64,000 nt of DNA from Sorghum bicolor (lineage: Eukaryota > Streptophyta > Magnoliopsida > Poales > Poaceae), in the NCBI RefSeq assembly GCF_000003195.3, contig NC_012871.2:8543997-8607996 (forward strand). Direction: 5' to 3'. The notes under the pieces are model-generated. The model was not told the origin of the DNA and made no database searches. It saw nothing but the letters and a program-made list of their open reading frames with translations. Shown here in pieces: positions 1-12,989 of this stretch. A program made the translations under genes and the position numbers. The stretch's first letter is position 1, and every line of letters starts with the position of its first letter.

Positions 1-1340
1 CTCTGGGCTTTGGATTCATGGTGTCTTGATTCTGCGACTGCAGTTTGGTGTTCGTTTCTTTTATGTTCTCTGTTTGTCGTTCTTCCCTCTTCCCCCTTCT
101 TGCTAAATCTTTTAGTCTGAGAGATTTGGAGAGATTTTGATTGATCCATGACGAGCTAGGATCTATGCTGAACTAATCCTTCCAGTTTTTCAAATCAATT
201 TGGCACGAGGTCGTAGATCGATCTGATTTCCGTTCTTGAGAAAAACCTGTTCTTGGCCTCTGTCTGAATTTTTACCAGAGTTCGAATTAATTCCAGGCTA
301 TGATTTATTGGGAATAGTTTTGTGCCTAGGAGATTCTTTTTCTGACCAAATCTTGAGAGCTCGTGAAGTTTTGAGTCGGATTTAGTTGATTTTCTGAGCC
401 GCCCCTTTTCTGTCTTTCTGTTCTTGGTCTCTGTTCGTGGGTGTTGGTTCAGTCAAATGGATGGGGGCAGCAGTGCTACTAGCACCAGTATAGAACCATC
501 GAGTGAGCTCCTCTGAGCAGTGCCGGCTTCTGTGCCTCAGGATCCCCCTCCGATAGCTGAGCCTAGGCAAATCTATCTGCTTCGGTTCTTTTTCTGTGTT
601 CTTGTCTTTCTCTGTTCATCGAGTGCAGCTGTGGGAGAAACGGCAGCAAACGCTGCAGCGCAGAGTGCCTCCCAGCCAGGACAGCTCGCCAACTCAGTGC
701 TGGATGCTGTTGTTCGAGTCTGCCTGCTTGCTTTCCATTTCTTTTTGTGTATTCGTTCTCGGTACAAAGATCTCTGCGTTTTATCTCAGGCATCATTTGT
801 GGGCACCTCTTTTTGCTTCCTGATCGTGTCTTTGTGCAATGCTTGTGCAGTCCTTCTTTGTTCTGAATCTCATTCAGCAGGTATCCAGCGCCCAGGCAGA
901 GCAGAGCCATCGACTGCTCCCTCTTGCTGTCTAGCGTTCTGGCATCCAGTTCCAATTGGAGAGCATAGGCAGCATCTTCATTGATAGCTTCTGTACTTGC
1001 TTTCAGTTACTGGTTTTTTGATTGGTCAGTGAGTGGATCGATCAGAGCACATGGTCTATGATGAACGATTTCTATGACTTTTTCTGTCTAATTTTTCTAG
1101 ACTTGATTTCTTGTTTTGCGTCTAGTTTGGTCGTTTGAGCTCCGAATTATGTTCCGTCTGTTGCGTTGATTTTTTACCGTACCAAGGAATTGTTCTAGAT
1201 ACTCTTGACACAAGTTGGCTAGAGTATTTTAGTCTCGGCAAGTTGATTGTGTTTGGTGGTGATTTTGGGACAGCGGCCAAATATTCTCGAAAGAAAATTT
1301 GAGGCTCCCATTCACACCCCCCCCTCTGGTCGCCTTTTCG
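1..1340. other. Unassigned left edge, T-rich, no supported gene
   Basis: The first 1.3 kb is T-rich on the + strand and repeatedly contains phrases like TTCTTGTCTTTCTCTG. Open frames occur on both strands (for example 520-984 +) but none has a recognisable domain, and their composition looks like untranslated or intronic sequence. It lies just left of Copia reverse transcriptase debris, so it may be the leader of that element. That is a guess from position only. Confidence 0.3.
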
Positions 1341-1344
1341 GTCC

Positions 1345-2110
1345 TTCATATCAAGAGGCCAGAAAAATAGCTTTTCTCCATGGAGAACTAAATAAGGAGA
1401 TATATACAGAAGAACCATAGGATTTTGTGGTAATAGGGGATGAACAAAGTGCATAAACTCCACTGATCAATGTATGTTATCAAGCAACCTTCACACTTAT
1501 GGTAGTGGAACCTCAAATTTAATCAAGCTAATCCTTTCATTGTATGTCAATAACATAATGTTGGCTAGGAATTATAAATTGTTGATTCACTCAATCAACA
1601 AAATAATTAATGATTCACAGCTAATAAAGATGCAGGTGAATACCCAGTGGTTTTTTTGGGTGGACAGCTAACTAGTTACAGTCAAATGTCATTGTAGCTC
1701 ATTTGGTCAAGTTTCTGGGTCTTCCAATGACTGAAATTAATTAGAACTTGCACCGCTAACTGCTGAGATATGTTGGGGCAGTTGAGGCTAGCTTTGTTCT
1801 TTGTGTAAATTTCCAAGGGATCACTATAAAGATTTATTTTATCTTTTACAAGAAACTTACATTAAGAAGATTATTAAAAGTTTCAGATGCATTAATGCAA
1901 CTATGCAAGCCAATTCATTTTCTTCAAATAATCAAGGGCATCCCCATTTGCATTAACAATCATATCATGTTTCCTTTTCCCTTTGATTCCATCTGGATCT
2001 CCAGTGCACCACAGCTAAGGTTATTGTCAGTGACGCGGGAATGCCTACACACTCAAGTATGTTCACCAATTAGTTTTTTTAAAAAAAGTACATTCACCAG
2101 TTCCTGATTT
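1345..2110 (+). mobile_element. Degenerate Copia reverse transcriptase fragment, left copy
   Basis: This stretch matches 61905-62640 base for base over most of its length, with scattered substitutions and small indels. Broken frames read like the Copia RVT_2 region: a GEL-KEIY-QPxGF-like run near 1390-1450, then a run like LARNYKLLIHSINKxINDS near 1560-1640 where a Copia element has its post-YVDD segment. There are many stops and frameshifts, so it cannot code. No LTRs or target duplications were found around it. Confidence 0.6.
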
Positions 2111-2860
2111 AACATGTGCCAAGTGGTCCTATTCTGGGCTTTTACAGTATGACCCATTGGACTATCCATAAAAACAAAGCAGTGCTAGGCTACAGTTCTT
2201 TTATAGACTTCTATATTTTGAAATAATGATTTTGGTGATGGCTATGCACATGATGCTGATGACAAATATGGATACAATGATTTGTCGTGACACCAGTTGG
2301 GCTTGTAGACCTTGGTGGCCGTCATGATGTTTACATCAACAAGGAGATAAAGAGATTCCTCTTGAAGCTTCCATCCTCCATGCCCATTGTGCTGAGGCGC
2401 TAGGTCTTGAGAAGGTGATGGAGGGTTTGCCTTCAACATGGGTCATCGTGGCACTGGATGCATCCATCACATGGACCATGGAGGTGTCCATCATAGGGCT
2501 CTATTGTGTGTGTTTCTCTCAACTCACAGTTGTAAGCACCACAGATATCGTGCTAGCTACTATTGTGTTGCATGGTCTTGGATCCGAAGCCTACCTGTGA
2601 GTGAGTGCATTGCTGACCAGCTAGAAGGCCACCACCCACCCTTCCACCGTGGAGTTTGGCCTGACCTGCAAGAAGCCAAAAGGAGGAATACATGGGCATT
2701 ATGTCTATACAAAAATACTATGTGTGTACAAAGTTCCATGGGCAATATGACCTGTGTGTGCGCCTAGTGTTGTTAAAGATATACAAAGTGGCATGGTTCT
2801 TGTGTGCAATGGATTCAAATGGCATAATTCTAGTATGTCGAATAGTAGTGGTATATATTA
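2111..2860. other. Intergenic sequence, no gene recognised
   Basis: Several short open frames exist here (for example 2438-2767 +) but overlap each other on both strands and show no domain or family I recognise. Similarity to the right-edge repeat block only becomes visible from about 2880 onward. I see no terminal repeats or RNA gene here. Confidence 0.3.
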
Positions 2861-2981
2861 GAAGCTTTAGATTTATAGTGGCATGTTTTCAATTAAACTA
2901 TGGAGAATTAGATTCTTGAATCCAAGTACATATTGATCAAGATAAACAAGAAGATATACCTCTAATCATATTGAATTTGAA

Positions 2982-3560
2982 TGGCTCCTAATCCAGGATA
3001 AACTCTGGACTGCTGCTCGCCTACAACTCCGCGGCTGGACAAATAATTACTTTTGCGCCCTATGCGGAAGGAATCTGGAAACAACAATGCACTTGTTCTC
3101 AGAATGCCCCTACTCAATTACAGTCTGGACCCTTGTAGCAGACTGGAGTCAGTGTTGCTCCCTACACCCATCACAATGGAGGAAGGAGCTTGACATCGAG
3201 GACTGGTTCTCCCACCTGTTGCAGAGAAAGAGCAGGATGGCCCATACACTTGCAATTTTAATCGCTTGGAGTATTTGGAAGCAGCGAAATGACACCGTAT
3301 TCAGGGAGGTTAGGAAGACAGCGCCTGAGCTGTTTGAAGATATTATGAACACTTGCTTTACGTGGTCCAATGCTGGGGGAAAGTGCCTTAAACCGCTAAC
3401 TGTTGCCAGGAACCCTAGTGTGTAATAGACCTTTTCATTTTCTAACCCCCCCTGCAGCCTAGGTTGTCGGGGGGTTGCGCCACTCGCGCATGTAAAAGTG
3501 TCGTTTCCTTCTCTCCGCTTATTTTAATGATATGCCGGTTATCCAGATCTTTCAAAAAAA
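2982..3560 (+). mobile_element. 5'-truncated LINE (L1-type) insertion
   Basis: The insert carries the last part of a LINE ORF2, a 3' untranslated tail and a short A-run. The frame from about 2988 to 3425 encodes the zf-RVT zinc-binding region (CALCGRNLETTMHLFSECP, then AWSIWKQRND), the usual C-terminal end of plant L1 ORF2. A 14-bp target duplication, ATATTGAATTTGAA, flanks it at 2968-2981 and 3561-3574. Only the extreme 3' end of the element is present, as in abortive target-primed reverse transcription. The paralogous site near 56,920 is empty. Confidence 0.92.
2988..3425 (+). pseudogene. LINE ORF2 C-terminal fragment (zf-RVT)
   Basis: This open frame of about 145 codons ends in a normal stop and holds the Cys/His cluster C-x2-C ... 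H-x4-C of the zf-RVT domain of L1-type reverse transcriptases, followed by the conserved W-IWK-RND-x-F segment. Endonuclease and reverse transcriptase domains are absent because the element is 5'-truncated. It has no start of its own; the first ATG, at 3087, lies inside the domain. No independent function is expected. Confidence 0.85.
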
Positions 3561-4151
3561 ATATTGAATTTGAACATCACATGATTTCAGTGTTCTGATA
3601 TAACTTGAACCATAGACTTTGAATGTCCAGCTAGCATAGCTTTGTTGTAGCCCTCAACTCTCCTTTTGTCATTTGTCCTTCATCTTCGACCTTATGAGAT
3701 TGTTTAGATGTTTGAGGAGACATTGTTGAATCTTTATACTTGCGGAAAATGTGGCAAAAAGGGAGGTGAAATCAAGCTCGGAGAGTACTGGTAGACAACC
3801 TTATGCCAATTTGGCACATCTCACTACCTTCTTTTGTAATGTCAAAATTCTCGTCCTCTTTGTAGTAGAAATTAGTATGCATGTGGGCCTTACTTGTCAA
3901 CGAATTCAAGAACTAATGAATGGTCCTCTAACTTTTCCTAGAATTGATGAATCCAATGTTGCATGCTTTGTGTAAAACCTCCAATATCTTAGTGAATTCT
4001 GGTCTTCAAGCTTCCAAACACATAGCACATCATTGGGCTTGTTGGAATTAACTTGACATGGCATAAAGTCTGTTAGTGATTGTAATTCAACTCTTGACAG
4101 CTTGCATTCCTATGGATTGTTTTGGCCCAAGCCCCGCGAATCAAGCAACAT

Positions 4152-4261
4152 TACCACAAAAAAGATTTAGAGGTGCCCCTATTTTTTAACATGGTTCTAT
4201 TTTTCTATCCACCCCTATAAATCATTTCTCACTATTGTCGTAAATGGTTTACATTGTAGTG
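4152..4261. mobile_element. Small CACTA-like MITE
   Basis: The insert begins TACCACAAAAAAG and ends ACATTGTAGTG, degenerate forms of the CACTACAA...TTGTAGTG ends of CACTA elements. It is flanked by the trinucleotide CAT at 4149-4151 and 4262-4264, matching the 3-bp duplication of that superfamily. The paralogous block B lacks the segment, which supports insertion. At about 110 bp it is non-autonomous. Confidence 0.5.
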
Positions 4262-4685
4262 CATGCCACAAAAATACAAACCATATGCAAACTACATAGA
4301 TTTTCATGTATAAATAGTGCTAGCGACACTCATTTTTTTTGTAGTGAGTACCCTCCTACCACATATCAATGAATAGTTGTTCAAAGAATTTTGAGTAGTG
4401 TTGGCACAACACTTAGTCATGCTAACAAGAATGGCATGCCTTTGATGAATGGAAAAGTTTGAATCCACTCTCACAAGTACACTTCATAGTCATGTATTTG
4501 TAGTTTTTGCAGTGCACATGTTATAAGGATTACAAGGAGGGTCATCCATCCACACTTACATGGAATATGTACTTCCACCAACAAGTGGAGCCACCAAGTG
4601 GCAACATGGTACTTATATACTAAGGGTCCTCGGTTAACTTTGCACATACTACTCGATGAGGTCATATATGTTGGTACGGCAGCCA

Positions 4686-4965
4686 CTGGCGAATCTAGCC
4701 GAAAGCATCATTGGGGTCATCGGGGTCAACTTCACTATGTGATATAATTTTTTCCTAAGTCCAAACAGTAATATACAAAGGATTTTACAAATTTTGTCGC
4801 GGTCGGCGGACCCCAATGAACCCTTAAGCATCATTGGGGTCATCGGGGTCAACTTCACTATGTGATATAATTTTTTCCTAAGTCCAAACAGTAATATACA
4901 AAGGATTTTACAAATTTCGTCGCGGTCGGCGGACCCCGATGAACCCTTATAGATTCACCCCTGAT
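4686..4965. mobile_element. hAT-like MITE containing a 123-bp tandem duplication
   Basis: The 8-bp sequence GGCAGCCA flanks the insert at 4678-4685 and 4966-4973. The ends are imperfect inverted repeats (CTGGCGAATCTAG at left; CAGGGGTGAATCTATA when the right end is read backwards). An 8-bp duplication and CAG/CTG-like ends fit a hAT MITE. Its interior is two nearly identical 123-bp copies (4703-4825 and 4826-4948). Block B shows an uninterrupted version of the site near 58,235. Confidence 0.65.
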
Positions 4966-5221
4966 GGCAGCCATGATCATGAGAAAAATATGTAGTGCAA
5001 ACCACCACCAACTAGGTAGAAACATGGAAACCAACTAAAAACGTACAAAAAATTTGAAACCTGACTTTCTCAAAGTAGGACCTTTGGATTCCTCATAGCG
5101 TGTTCAAGTCAACTCTACCATAGTCTCAATTCTCAACCATGCATGCCTATCACTATAATGAAGAGGCCAGCCAACACTCACTGGGCATATATGGCAATGA
5201 GACTTTTACATCATCATATAG

Positions 5222-5524
5222 ACCCCAGTTTGGATCCCTATAGATAACAGCTATCTAATAATAACTATATCTTTTTTATCCAAACAGGTGCAACTAATAA
5301 AATAACTAATTGTTAGCTAAACCTCTAGATAATAACTATGTCACTAGTTGGACCAAATAAATTAGATAATAGCAGCTAATAGCTAGTTATCTTAGCAGTA
5401 TTTTTTCATTAGCTGTGCATCTAAACACCCTCCAGCTAATAAGGTAGCTAATAGTTAGCTAGCTAATATTAGATATGAGCTATTAGCTAGCTAACTATGA
5501 GCAGATAACAAATCCAAGCTGGAC
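5222..5524. mobile_element. Fold-back MITE rich in TAGCT palindromes
   Basis: A 300-bp AT-rich element with partly inverted ends (ACCCCAGTTTGGATCC at left, AAGGTCCAGCTTGGATT read from the right) and many internal TAGCTAAT/ATTAGCTA motifs. Related copies lie at 31682-31833 (rearranged) and 35451-35693 (opposite orientation). It has no coding capacity. The exact duplication at its ends is unclear, so I do not assign a superfamily. Confidence 0.6.
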
Positions 5525-5690
5525 CTTAATTATCTTACTGTTTACAACTGTACAACATGCAGTAATTTGGCCACAGATGCTCTGGTACAAGTCTCCAAAT
5601 GCATCAATGATTATTTTATGTATATATGAAAACAGACTAGCAATGCATCTTTCATGGGTTCATAGATTTGATTGATATCTTAACAACACA
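5525..5690. repeat. Flank shared with the 3.9-kb tandem units
   Basis: This segment matches 31835-31940 and 35694-35820 closely, including a shared run beginning ACAACATGCAGTAATTTGG. In the tandem array this segment runs straight into the start of the next unit. Here it is followed instead by the decayed UBP gene, so it is probably the left end of the array, separated from its first unit (24564 on) by the UBP block. Confidence 0.6.
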
Positions 5691-6043
5691 ATAACACATC
5701 GTACAGAATGATTGTACTTACTCCATACGCTGGTTTCTGAACACCACAATAGGAGCATCTTCATTGTCTTTAGGGAAGCCGATATATGCAACCAAACGAT
5801 CTCCATCTCTGATCAAGGAGATGACTTCAGAAGGTTCGTCCAAGTACTGAATAAGGGAATTGTTGTAGACCTAGATCGTGATCACCAAACAGTAAGGAAA
5901 TATGAAGCGCATGTTTAGCAGCTTTTGAAATAATGATTCAAAAGGAATAATGAATACCTCAGCAACTAGGAGGCGCTCATCATCTCTCAACGAACAAGCA
6001 TTGCTTAACATATTAATAAGGGTCCTTGTATCTCCAGATTTCA

Positions 6044-7172
<1,129 letters not shown>

Positions 7173-9399
7173 CTGGCAGATATAAACTATGATAGAATCG
7201 TTTTAGGCTAAATGATTGCCCCAGTACTCATCTGCGACCTCTTCATCTTTTTTCTTAGATAATGGATAAAAACTATCCGACCTCTACATCTAGGGGATGT
7301 ACACAACCAATTGTTACATAGTTTGGAAAAAAGGAAAGAGAAGCCTTAGTCTTATAGATCGACCGGGACGCTAGATCAAACAATAAATATGTTTCCATCC
7401 TTTATTGGACAACTCTAAAGCAATAACTTCTAATTTCTTGCTCATTGTTGAGAGTGCGTCCGCGGCTGTCTCATCATGCTGCAACGGGGCCCAAGTTCGT
7501 AGCCAGCATGCTCCTCTAAAAATTACCAGCATAATGGAGTTAGATTTCATTTGATTAAAAATAACATCATTACGACATCTCCATATTGCCCAGTATATGG
7601 CAGCCACCCCCACCCAGATCATATTTCTAATCCTTTTATTTTGATTAGAAAGCCAGCCACCGAACATGTGGTTGATTGACCTAGGTTGGGTCAAACTAGT
7701 AGCAAAGAAAATAATCCTCCAAATCGTCTTGGTGAGGGGACAGTCCAGGAATAGGTGTTGGATAGTTTCATTCCCATTACAGCAAATGCACTTCTGACTC
7801 CCCTTCCAATTTTTCCTGGCGAGGTTGTCTTTGGTTAAAACGGCACCTCTTTGCAAAAACCAGAAAAATATCTTAATTTTTAGAGGAATTTTCATCTTCC
7901 AGATCTTCTTATGCCGAAAAGGTGTTTGTGTATCCATATTATAGAGATACAAAGAGCGGACAGAGAATAAACCAGAATTGGTTAGCCTCCATCTAAAATA
8001 GTCTGAACCTTCCACCAATTCTACATTTGAGATCCGTGCCCTTGTAAAAGAGATGTTTAGGGGTCTAGTAGTCAACACTTTTGAGACTGTTGCATGAGGG
8101 TCCCACACTATATTATATAAGGATGGATATTTCACTTTAAGTGGCTTATCTCCTACCCATGTATCATCCCAAAACCAAGTGTTGGTTCCATCCTTAATAT
8201 CGAAAGAACCATTATGCAGCACCTCATCTTTGATATGCATGAGACCCCTCCAAAAATGAGAGTCATTGGGTTTTGCTGCCACCTGAGTTAGGGTTTTGGA
8301 TGTTAGGTATTTATTCCTCAAAAGAGATTGCCAAATACCTTCTGTGTTAAGTAAGTAAACCAACCATTTGGCTAGAAGGCATTTATTTTGCAATTCTAAA
8401 TTTAGAATACCTAATCCCCCTTGGTCCTTAGGACAGCATAATATGTCCCACTTGGCAAGTCGATATCTATGTTTGTTTGACGAACCTTGCTAGAAGAAAC
8501 TTGATCTGTAATGATCTAAGTTTTTAATGACCCCCTTAGGGATCTCAAAGAAGGACATCATAAAAATGGGTAGGCTGCTTAAGACGGAATTAAGCAGAAC
8601 TAGTCTTCCCCCATATGACAGGTATTTCGCTTTCCAATAGGACAGTTTATGTTTAAAGCGATCTTCCACCTTTCTCCATTTAGAGTTCAGGAGTTTTCTA
8701 TGGTGCATTGGGATCCCTAAGTATCTGAAGGGATATTCCCCTGCGTTGCATCCAAACAGACTAGTATAATATGATTCTGTCTCTTTAGCTGCACCATAAC
8801 AGAAGATTTCGCTCTTATGGAAGTTGATCTTCAGCCCAAATAGCTGTTCAAAAGCGCAAAGCAACAGTTTCAGATTCTGTGCTTGTTCTGGGTTGTGATC
8901 AATAAAGATAATGGTGTCATCTGCATATTGTAATATAGACAGACCATCATCTATAAGGTGGGGAACAACACCTCTTATCTGACCATCGGCCTTTGCTCTA
9001 TTAATAATCAGGGCAAGCATATCAGCAACGATGTTAAATAAGATAGGTGACATGGGGTCTCCCTGTCTGAGTCCCCGTTTGGTTTGAAAGTATGGTCCAA
9101 CGTCATCATTGACTTTGATTCCCACGCTTCCACCAGAGACCATAGATTGAACCCACCGACACCATTTGGGGGAGAAACCTTTCATCCGTAGCGTTTGTTG
9201 CAAGAAGGACCATCTAACCTTGTCGTATGCCTTTTCAAAGTCAATTTTGAAAATGACACCGTCTCTCTTTTTGGTGTGAAGCTCATGGATGGTTTCATGT
9301 AAGACAATGACACCTTCCATTATGTTCCTACCCGGTATAAAGGCAGTCTGTGTTGGTCTGACCACAGTTTTAGCTACCATACACTACAAGAAATCTCAG

Positions 9400-9780
9400 A
9401 TTTTATGATAAACAGTATTTGTCATGTAAAGTAAAGAAATAGTCACAAAATGTTTGGCATGACGAAAAACCACCGTCATGGAGGTCGTCATATATCGATC
9501 GTCGCTAAATGTACCTTGTGACGATATTAAGCAAAGTCGTCATATAATGGGTTAACGTTTTGTGACGGTTATACCATATCGTCGTATAATGTTTACCTTT
9601 AATGACGGTTGTCGTCGTCACATATTTGCTGGTCAACTCGTCGCATATAATACGTCACTGTCACAATATGCCTCGGGGGGACCAAGATTCAGTCTATTTT
9701 TTGTGACGAGACTGTTGCGTCTTATATAGTCATGCATATGTTGTGACGCTGTTTTTGTGTCTTGCAATGTAAGGAAGTTA
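9400..9780. promoter_or_regulatory. Left subterminal repeat array of the CACTA
   Basis: Multiple short motifs of the type GTCGTCATATA, TTGTGACGAT and TGTGACGG occur in both orientations within about 350 bp of the left end. In En/Spm such subterminal repeats bind the TNPA protein and are needed for excision; that role is inferred here from the family. A matching cluster lies at the right end. Confidence 0.65.
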
Positions 9781-10182
9781 GATAAATCTGAGACGACTCT
9801 CGGTTGTCATACATTTTCATTTCATTCCATGATGAAGGCTCTAGTGTATGTATCAATTGCAATTCATGACCAATGTCACACATCATCATTCTCATCATAG
9901 CTCATAAATCATACACATTTTAGGCAAGCCATCATCCACATATACACTCCAGACTATAAGACACAGTGTTTGCAAGTTGAAACACATCATAGTAGTTCTA
10001 GGTTCCATCACATAGGTTCAAATCCACCATACAGGTACAAACATAAAAGCAGATGCAAATAAGTTCAGATACTTGGTTCTACAAGTTCAGATACTTGGTT
10101 CTACAAACACAGTGAAACAAAAGTTCATAGATGTTATTCTGGCAAAGGCATCAGAAATAGAAGCTGCATTCAAACCTAGACC

Positions 10183-12976
10183 TCAATCTTTCTGAAGTTT
10201 CAGCATAGCCCGCAGCAGTGCATTTGTCTCTTCAAACTTGGTATGCATCTCCTTCACTTCATCTTGGGTCTGGCGCAACAAAGTTTGGTTTTCCTCAAGA
10301 GCTGCTTGGTTTGCTTGAAGCGAGGCTTGTTGAGCTTGAAGCTGTGCTTGTAGCTCTTCCTGATGCCTAGCAGCTTGCTCTCTTTCAGCTTGCAGTGTTG
10401 CCTCGAACTAAGCTTGAAGGCGTGCTTGATTGACTGTTGTTGTGGACCGGCTAGTCTTCGACACTCGAGCGACACCGATGTTTGGAAGGAAGGTGGAAGA
10501 TCGGCAGATCTGGCTAAGACTGTCAGCAACAATCCTAGAGGGGCTCTTTAGTTCTTCTCCTTCATTTGGTTCTCTTTCCTTCTCCAAAACCATTTGTTCC
10601 TACATGGAATGAATGCACTTAGTAACAAGGCCAAACATCTTAGTTGAATCTAGCAATTTATTGGTCATAGTACATATATCCATTAATTATTGTACTTACA
10701 TATATGTCATTTGCAAGAGGAGTACGGCCATTTTGTGGGCTATTCATACACTCCCCAAAGAATTAAATAGGATCTGGTTCCATATTGTTATACTTCAGCC
10801 TCTACAGCATGCAAAAATCTTGGGTTACAATGACATAAGTGAAGGTATATACAGGGCTAGACAAACATGGGATATAAGATGAGGCATAATTTTGTTTCAT
10901 GTAAACAGCAAGATGCTAAGAAATGTAAGCAGTATAGGAACATACAATTGTGTGCTAGTTGCTAACATATTTTTTTTATGGCAACGGCAAAGGAAATCAC
11001 AGGCAATCAATTAATTAGTGCTATGCTTTGTCAATCAACATTCACACCTATTTGATTCCCAGTTGGCCATTATCATCATAAAAAATTCTGCATCAAAGAA
11101 AGCATGAATATCCATACCAGGCTGTATCGATGGGCAATATAGGACCTAGATCCTGTCCTTTGGTGAAGCTGCACTTGCCCTCGGTTGTCTTTGTTCTTAG
11201 TTGATTTCTCCTACATTAAAAATGGAAAGCACATGTTTCATTCACATGCTCAATTTGCTTTGCATATTAACAAAATCAGATAGTGGACATGGACCTGATT
11301 AGTTGGGTCACACCAGTACTCAACCAACTTGATCCATTCCTCTTTCTGCATTTTAGGTGGGGGTTCTTTGGCCAACAATTGTTCTCTAGTCAGTGAGGGG
11401 TCGAAGTACTTCTTCTTCAGGAGATACCTTTGTTGCCTTAGTCCCCTCTTAATGATATCAGTGCATGCTTCTTTGCTTGGTCCCTCTGACTTAATATCAA
11501 CATCCAACCTTGACTATAAGCATAGAAATTAAATACTAGACTTAATTTATAATTCAGAGTACTGTAATGCATGAAAATATTAGGAAGAATGAAATAGCTC
11601 ACTCACCGCCACTTTTCTTAGCACTTTTGCAACTTGTGCTTGCCCAGCATCATTATCATAATCTTTCCATTTTGTATATATTGGTAGGTTGTCTCTAAGG
11701 GCTACACCACATTTTGATGCCAGCTTTGCTGCTTGAAGTGGCACATCAGGTCTTTTCTTCCCAGGAGCCACCTCAATAGCAAGCTTCTTTCCTTTATTAA
11801 GCATCTTCTCTAAACCATGGCCCAATGTTCTCTTGCGAACATTCTTTTTGGGAGCTGCATCTGCACATAACAACAAAAATGTTTTATTATAGCAGTAGCA
11901 ATTGTGGATATTGAATAGGGAAACTAATGCTTCGAAACACAAATTATTTACCTGCAGAGTCATGGACTGGTTCTCCTTCAATTGTATGTCCCTCAGAATT
12001 AGGAGTATCACATTGAGGAGATGACACATTGATGTCATTGCTTTGTCGGCTGCTTTGTGCACCTGGTGAGTTTTCTGCAGGAACTGTTTGGTTATTGCTG
12101 TTTATGGGAGTAGGTTCTTGAGGTAGGCTAGCACTGGTTCTGGTAATAGTAGGCACTCTGTAAGCACCAGGTGAAGACATTGCTGCACTAGTCCTAGTGA
12201 ATCTACGTGGACTAGGCACTGTATTTGGGGCAGGTGAGGAGTTCGCTGCATTGGCCATAATGTTTCCCAAAGAAGTAGGCACAGTGTTTGTAGTGTCTGT
12301 GGTTAGGGTGGCGCTAGTGAGATGGCCATGCAAATGGCTGGCATTGGGAATAGCATTTGTATCAGTGTTGGCTTTGTCTTGGCTTGGCTTAGGTGGTGGA
12401 CGGGCTGCAGTGGTCTTTGGAGGCAAGTTTTGTCTTGGCTTAGGTGGTGGACGGCCTGCAGTTTTCCTAGGGTCTGCACCAGGCGAATACATGGCAGCCT
12501 GAGCCCTGGTAAATCTGGTTGGTGTGCGCGGTGGCTGCTGATTGGTAGCCGCCTTTTGCTTCTTCTGTTGAGGGCGAGCTCCTGGAGCCATTGGTCTTAC
12601 CTGGCAAGAGAAACGTGCATCTTATAAGTTAAGAACACAACAACAAAGAGTGATAAGTACAATGATGTATGTGTTGAGCTATAGAAGGATATGTAAGCTT
12701 GAAAATTGGCCCAGTGTTTCATCTCACCTCAGTATTGAGGTCATCATCATAATCATCATCAGAATCAGATTTGTTATCAATGTCAGATGATGGATCATAT
12801 TCATTGTCAGAATCTGGTTTTCCAGACACTAGGCTCTTCCCTTTGCCCTCTTTCTCACATTTTGAGAAAGCATTTCTAACAGTTTTTGATAACATAGGAA
12901 TACCCAATGACATAAAAACATCCTGGACCTTCTTAATGTTCTGGTCCCTCTGCAGCTCATACTGAGTTTTTGGCAT
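10183..12976 (-). pseudogene. TNP1/TNPA-like transposition protein gene (Transposase_24)
   Basis: Seven exons with GT-AG borders can be joined in frame: 12976-12728, 12600-11952, 11860-11606, 11513-11295, 11210-11118, 10801-10700 and 10599-10183. The N-terminal part has YELQRDQNIKKVQ and an acidic run. The middle is rich in Pro, Thr and Ser. A basic segment (KRTLGHGLEKM) follows, then the Transposase_24 core (IKRGLRQQRYLLKKKYF, WIKLVEYWCDP, EKSTKNKDNRGQ, TGSRSYIA). The C-terminus is a Gln-rich coiled coil. Products of this type bind subterminal repeats. Two in-frame stops, TAA in exon 6 after PDPI and TAG in exon 7 after ARLQA, would remove the coiled coil. It is convergent with nothing nearby; its 5' end faces the TNP2 gene. 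Confidence 0.82.
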
Positions 12977-12989
12977 TTCCTTTAACAAT

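Larger units (their letters stand above)
2880..4990. repeat. Dispersed repeat block, copy A (partner at 56.8-58.3 kb)
   Basis: Sequence on both sides of the LINE at 2982-3560 and on to about 4990 is collinear with 56810-58260, at perhaps three quarters identity by eye. Copy A has three insertions that copy B lacks: the LINE, a small CACTA-like element at 4152-4261 and a hAT-like MITE at 4686-4965. Copy B has a 133-bp triplication that copy A lacks. The repeat has no clear coding frame. Its parent family is unknown to me; it could be the internal non-coding part of an LTR element. Confidence 0.65.

Noticed and set aside
520..984. Open frames of 60-150 codons near the left end
   Set aside because: They overlap on both strands, have no recognisable domain, and sit in T-rich sequence with intron-like composition.
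1345..2110. Idea that the duplicated edge segments are LTRs of one 60-kb element
   Set aside because: They contain Copia reverse transcriptase remains, lack TG...CA tips and target duplications, and the adjoining repeat blocks are in permuted order.
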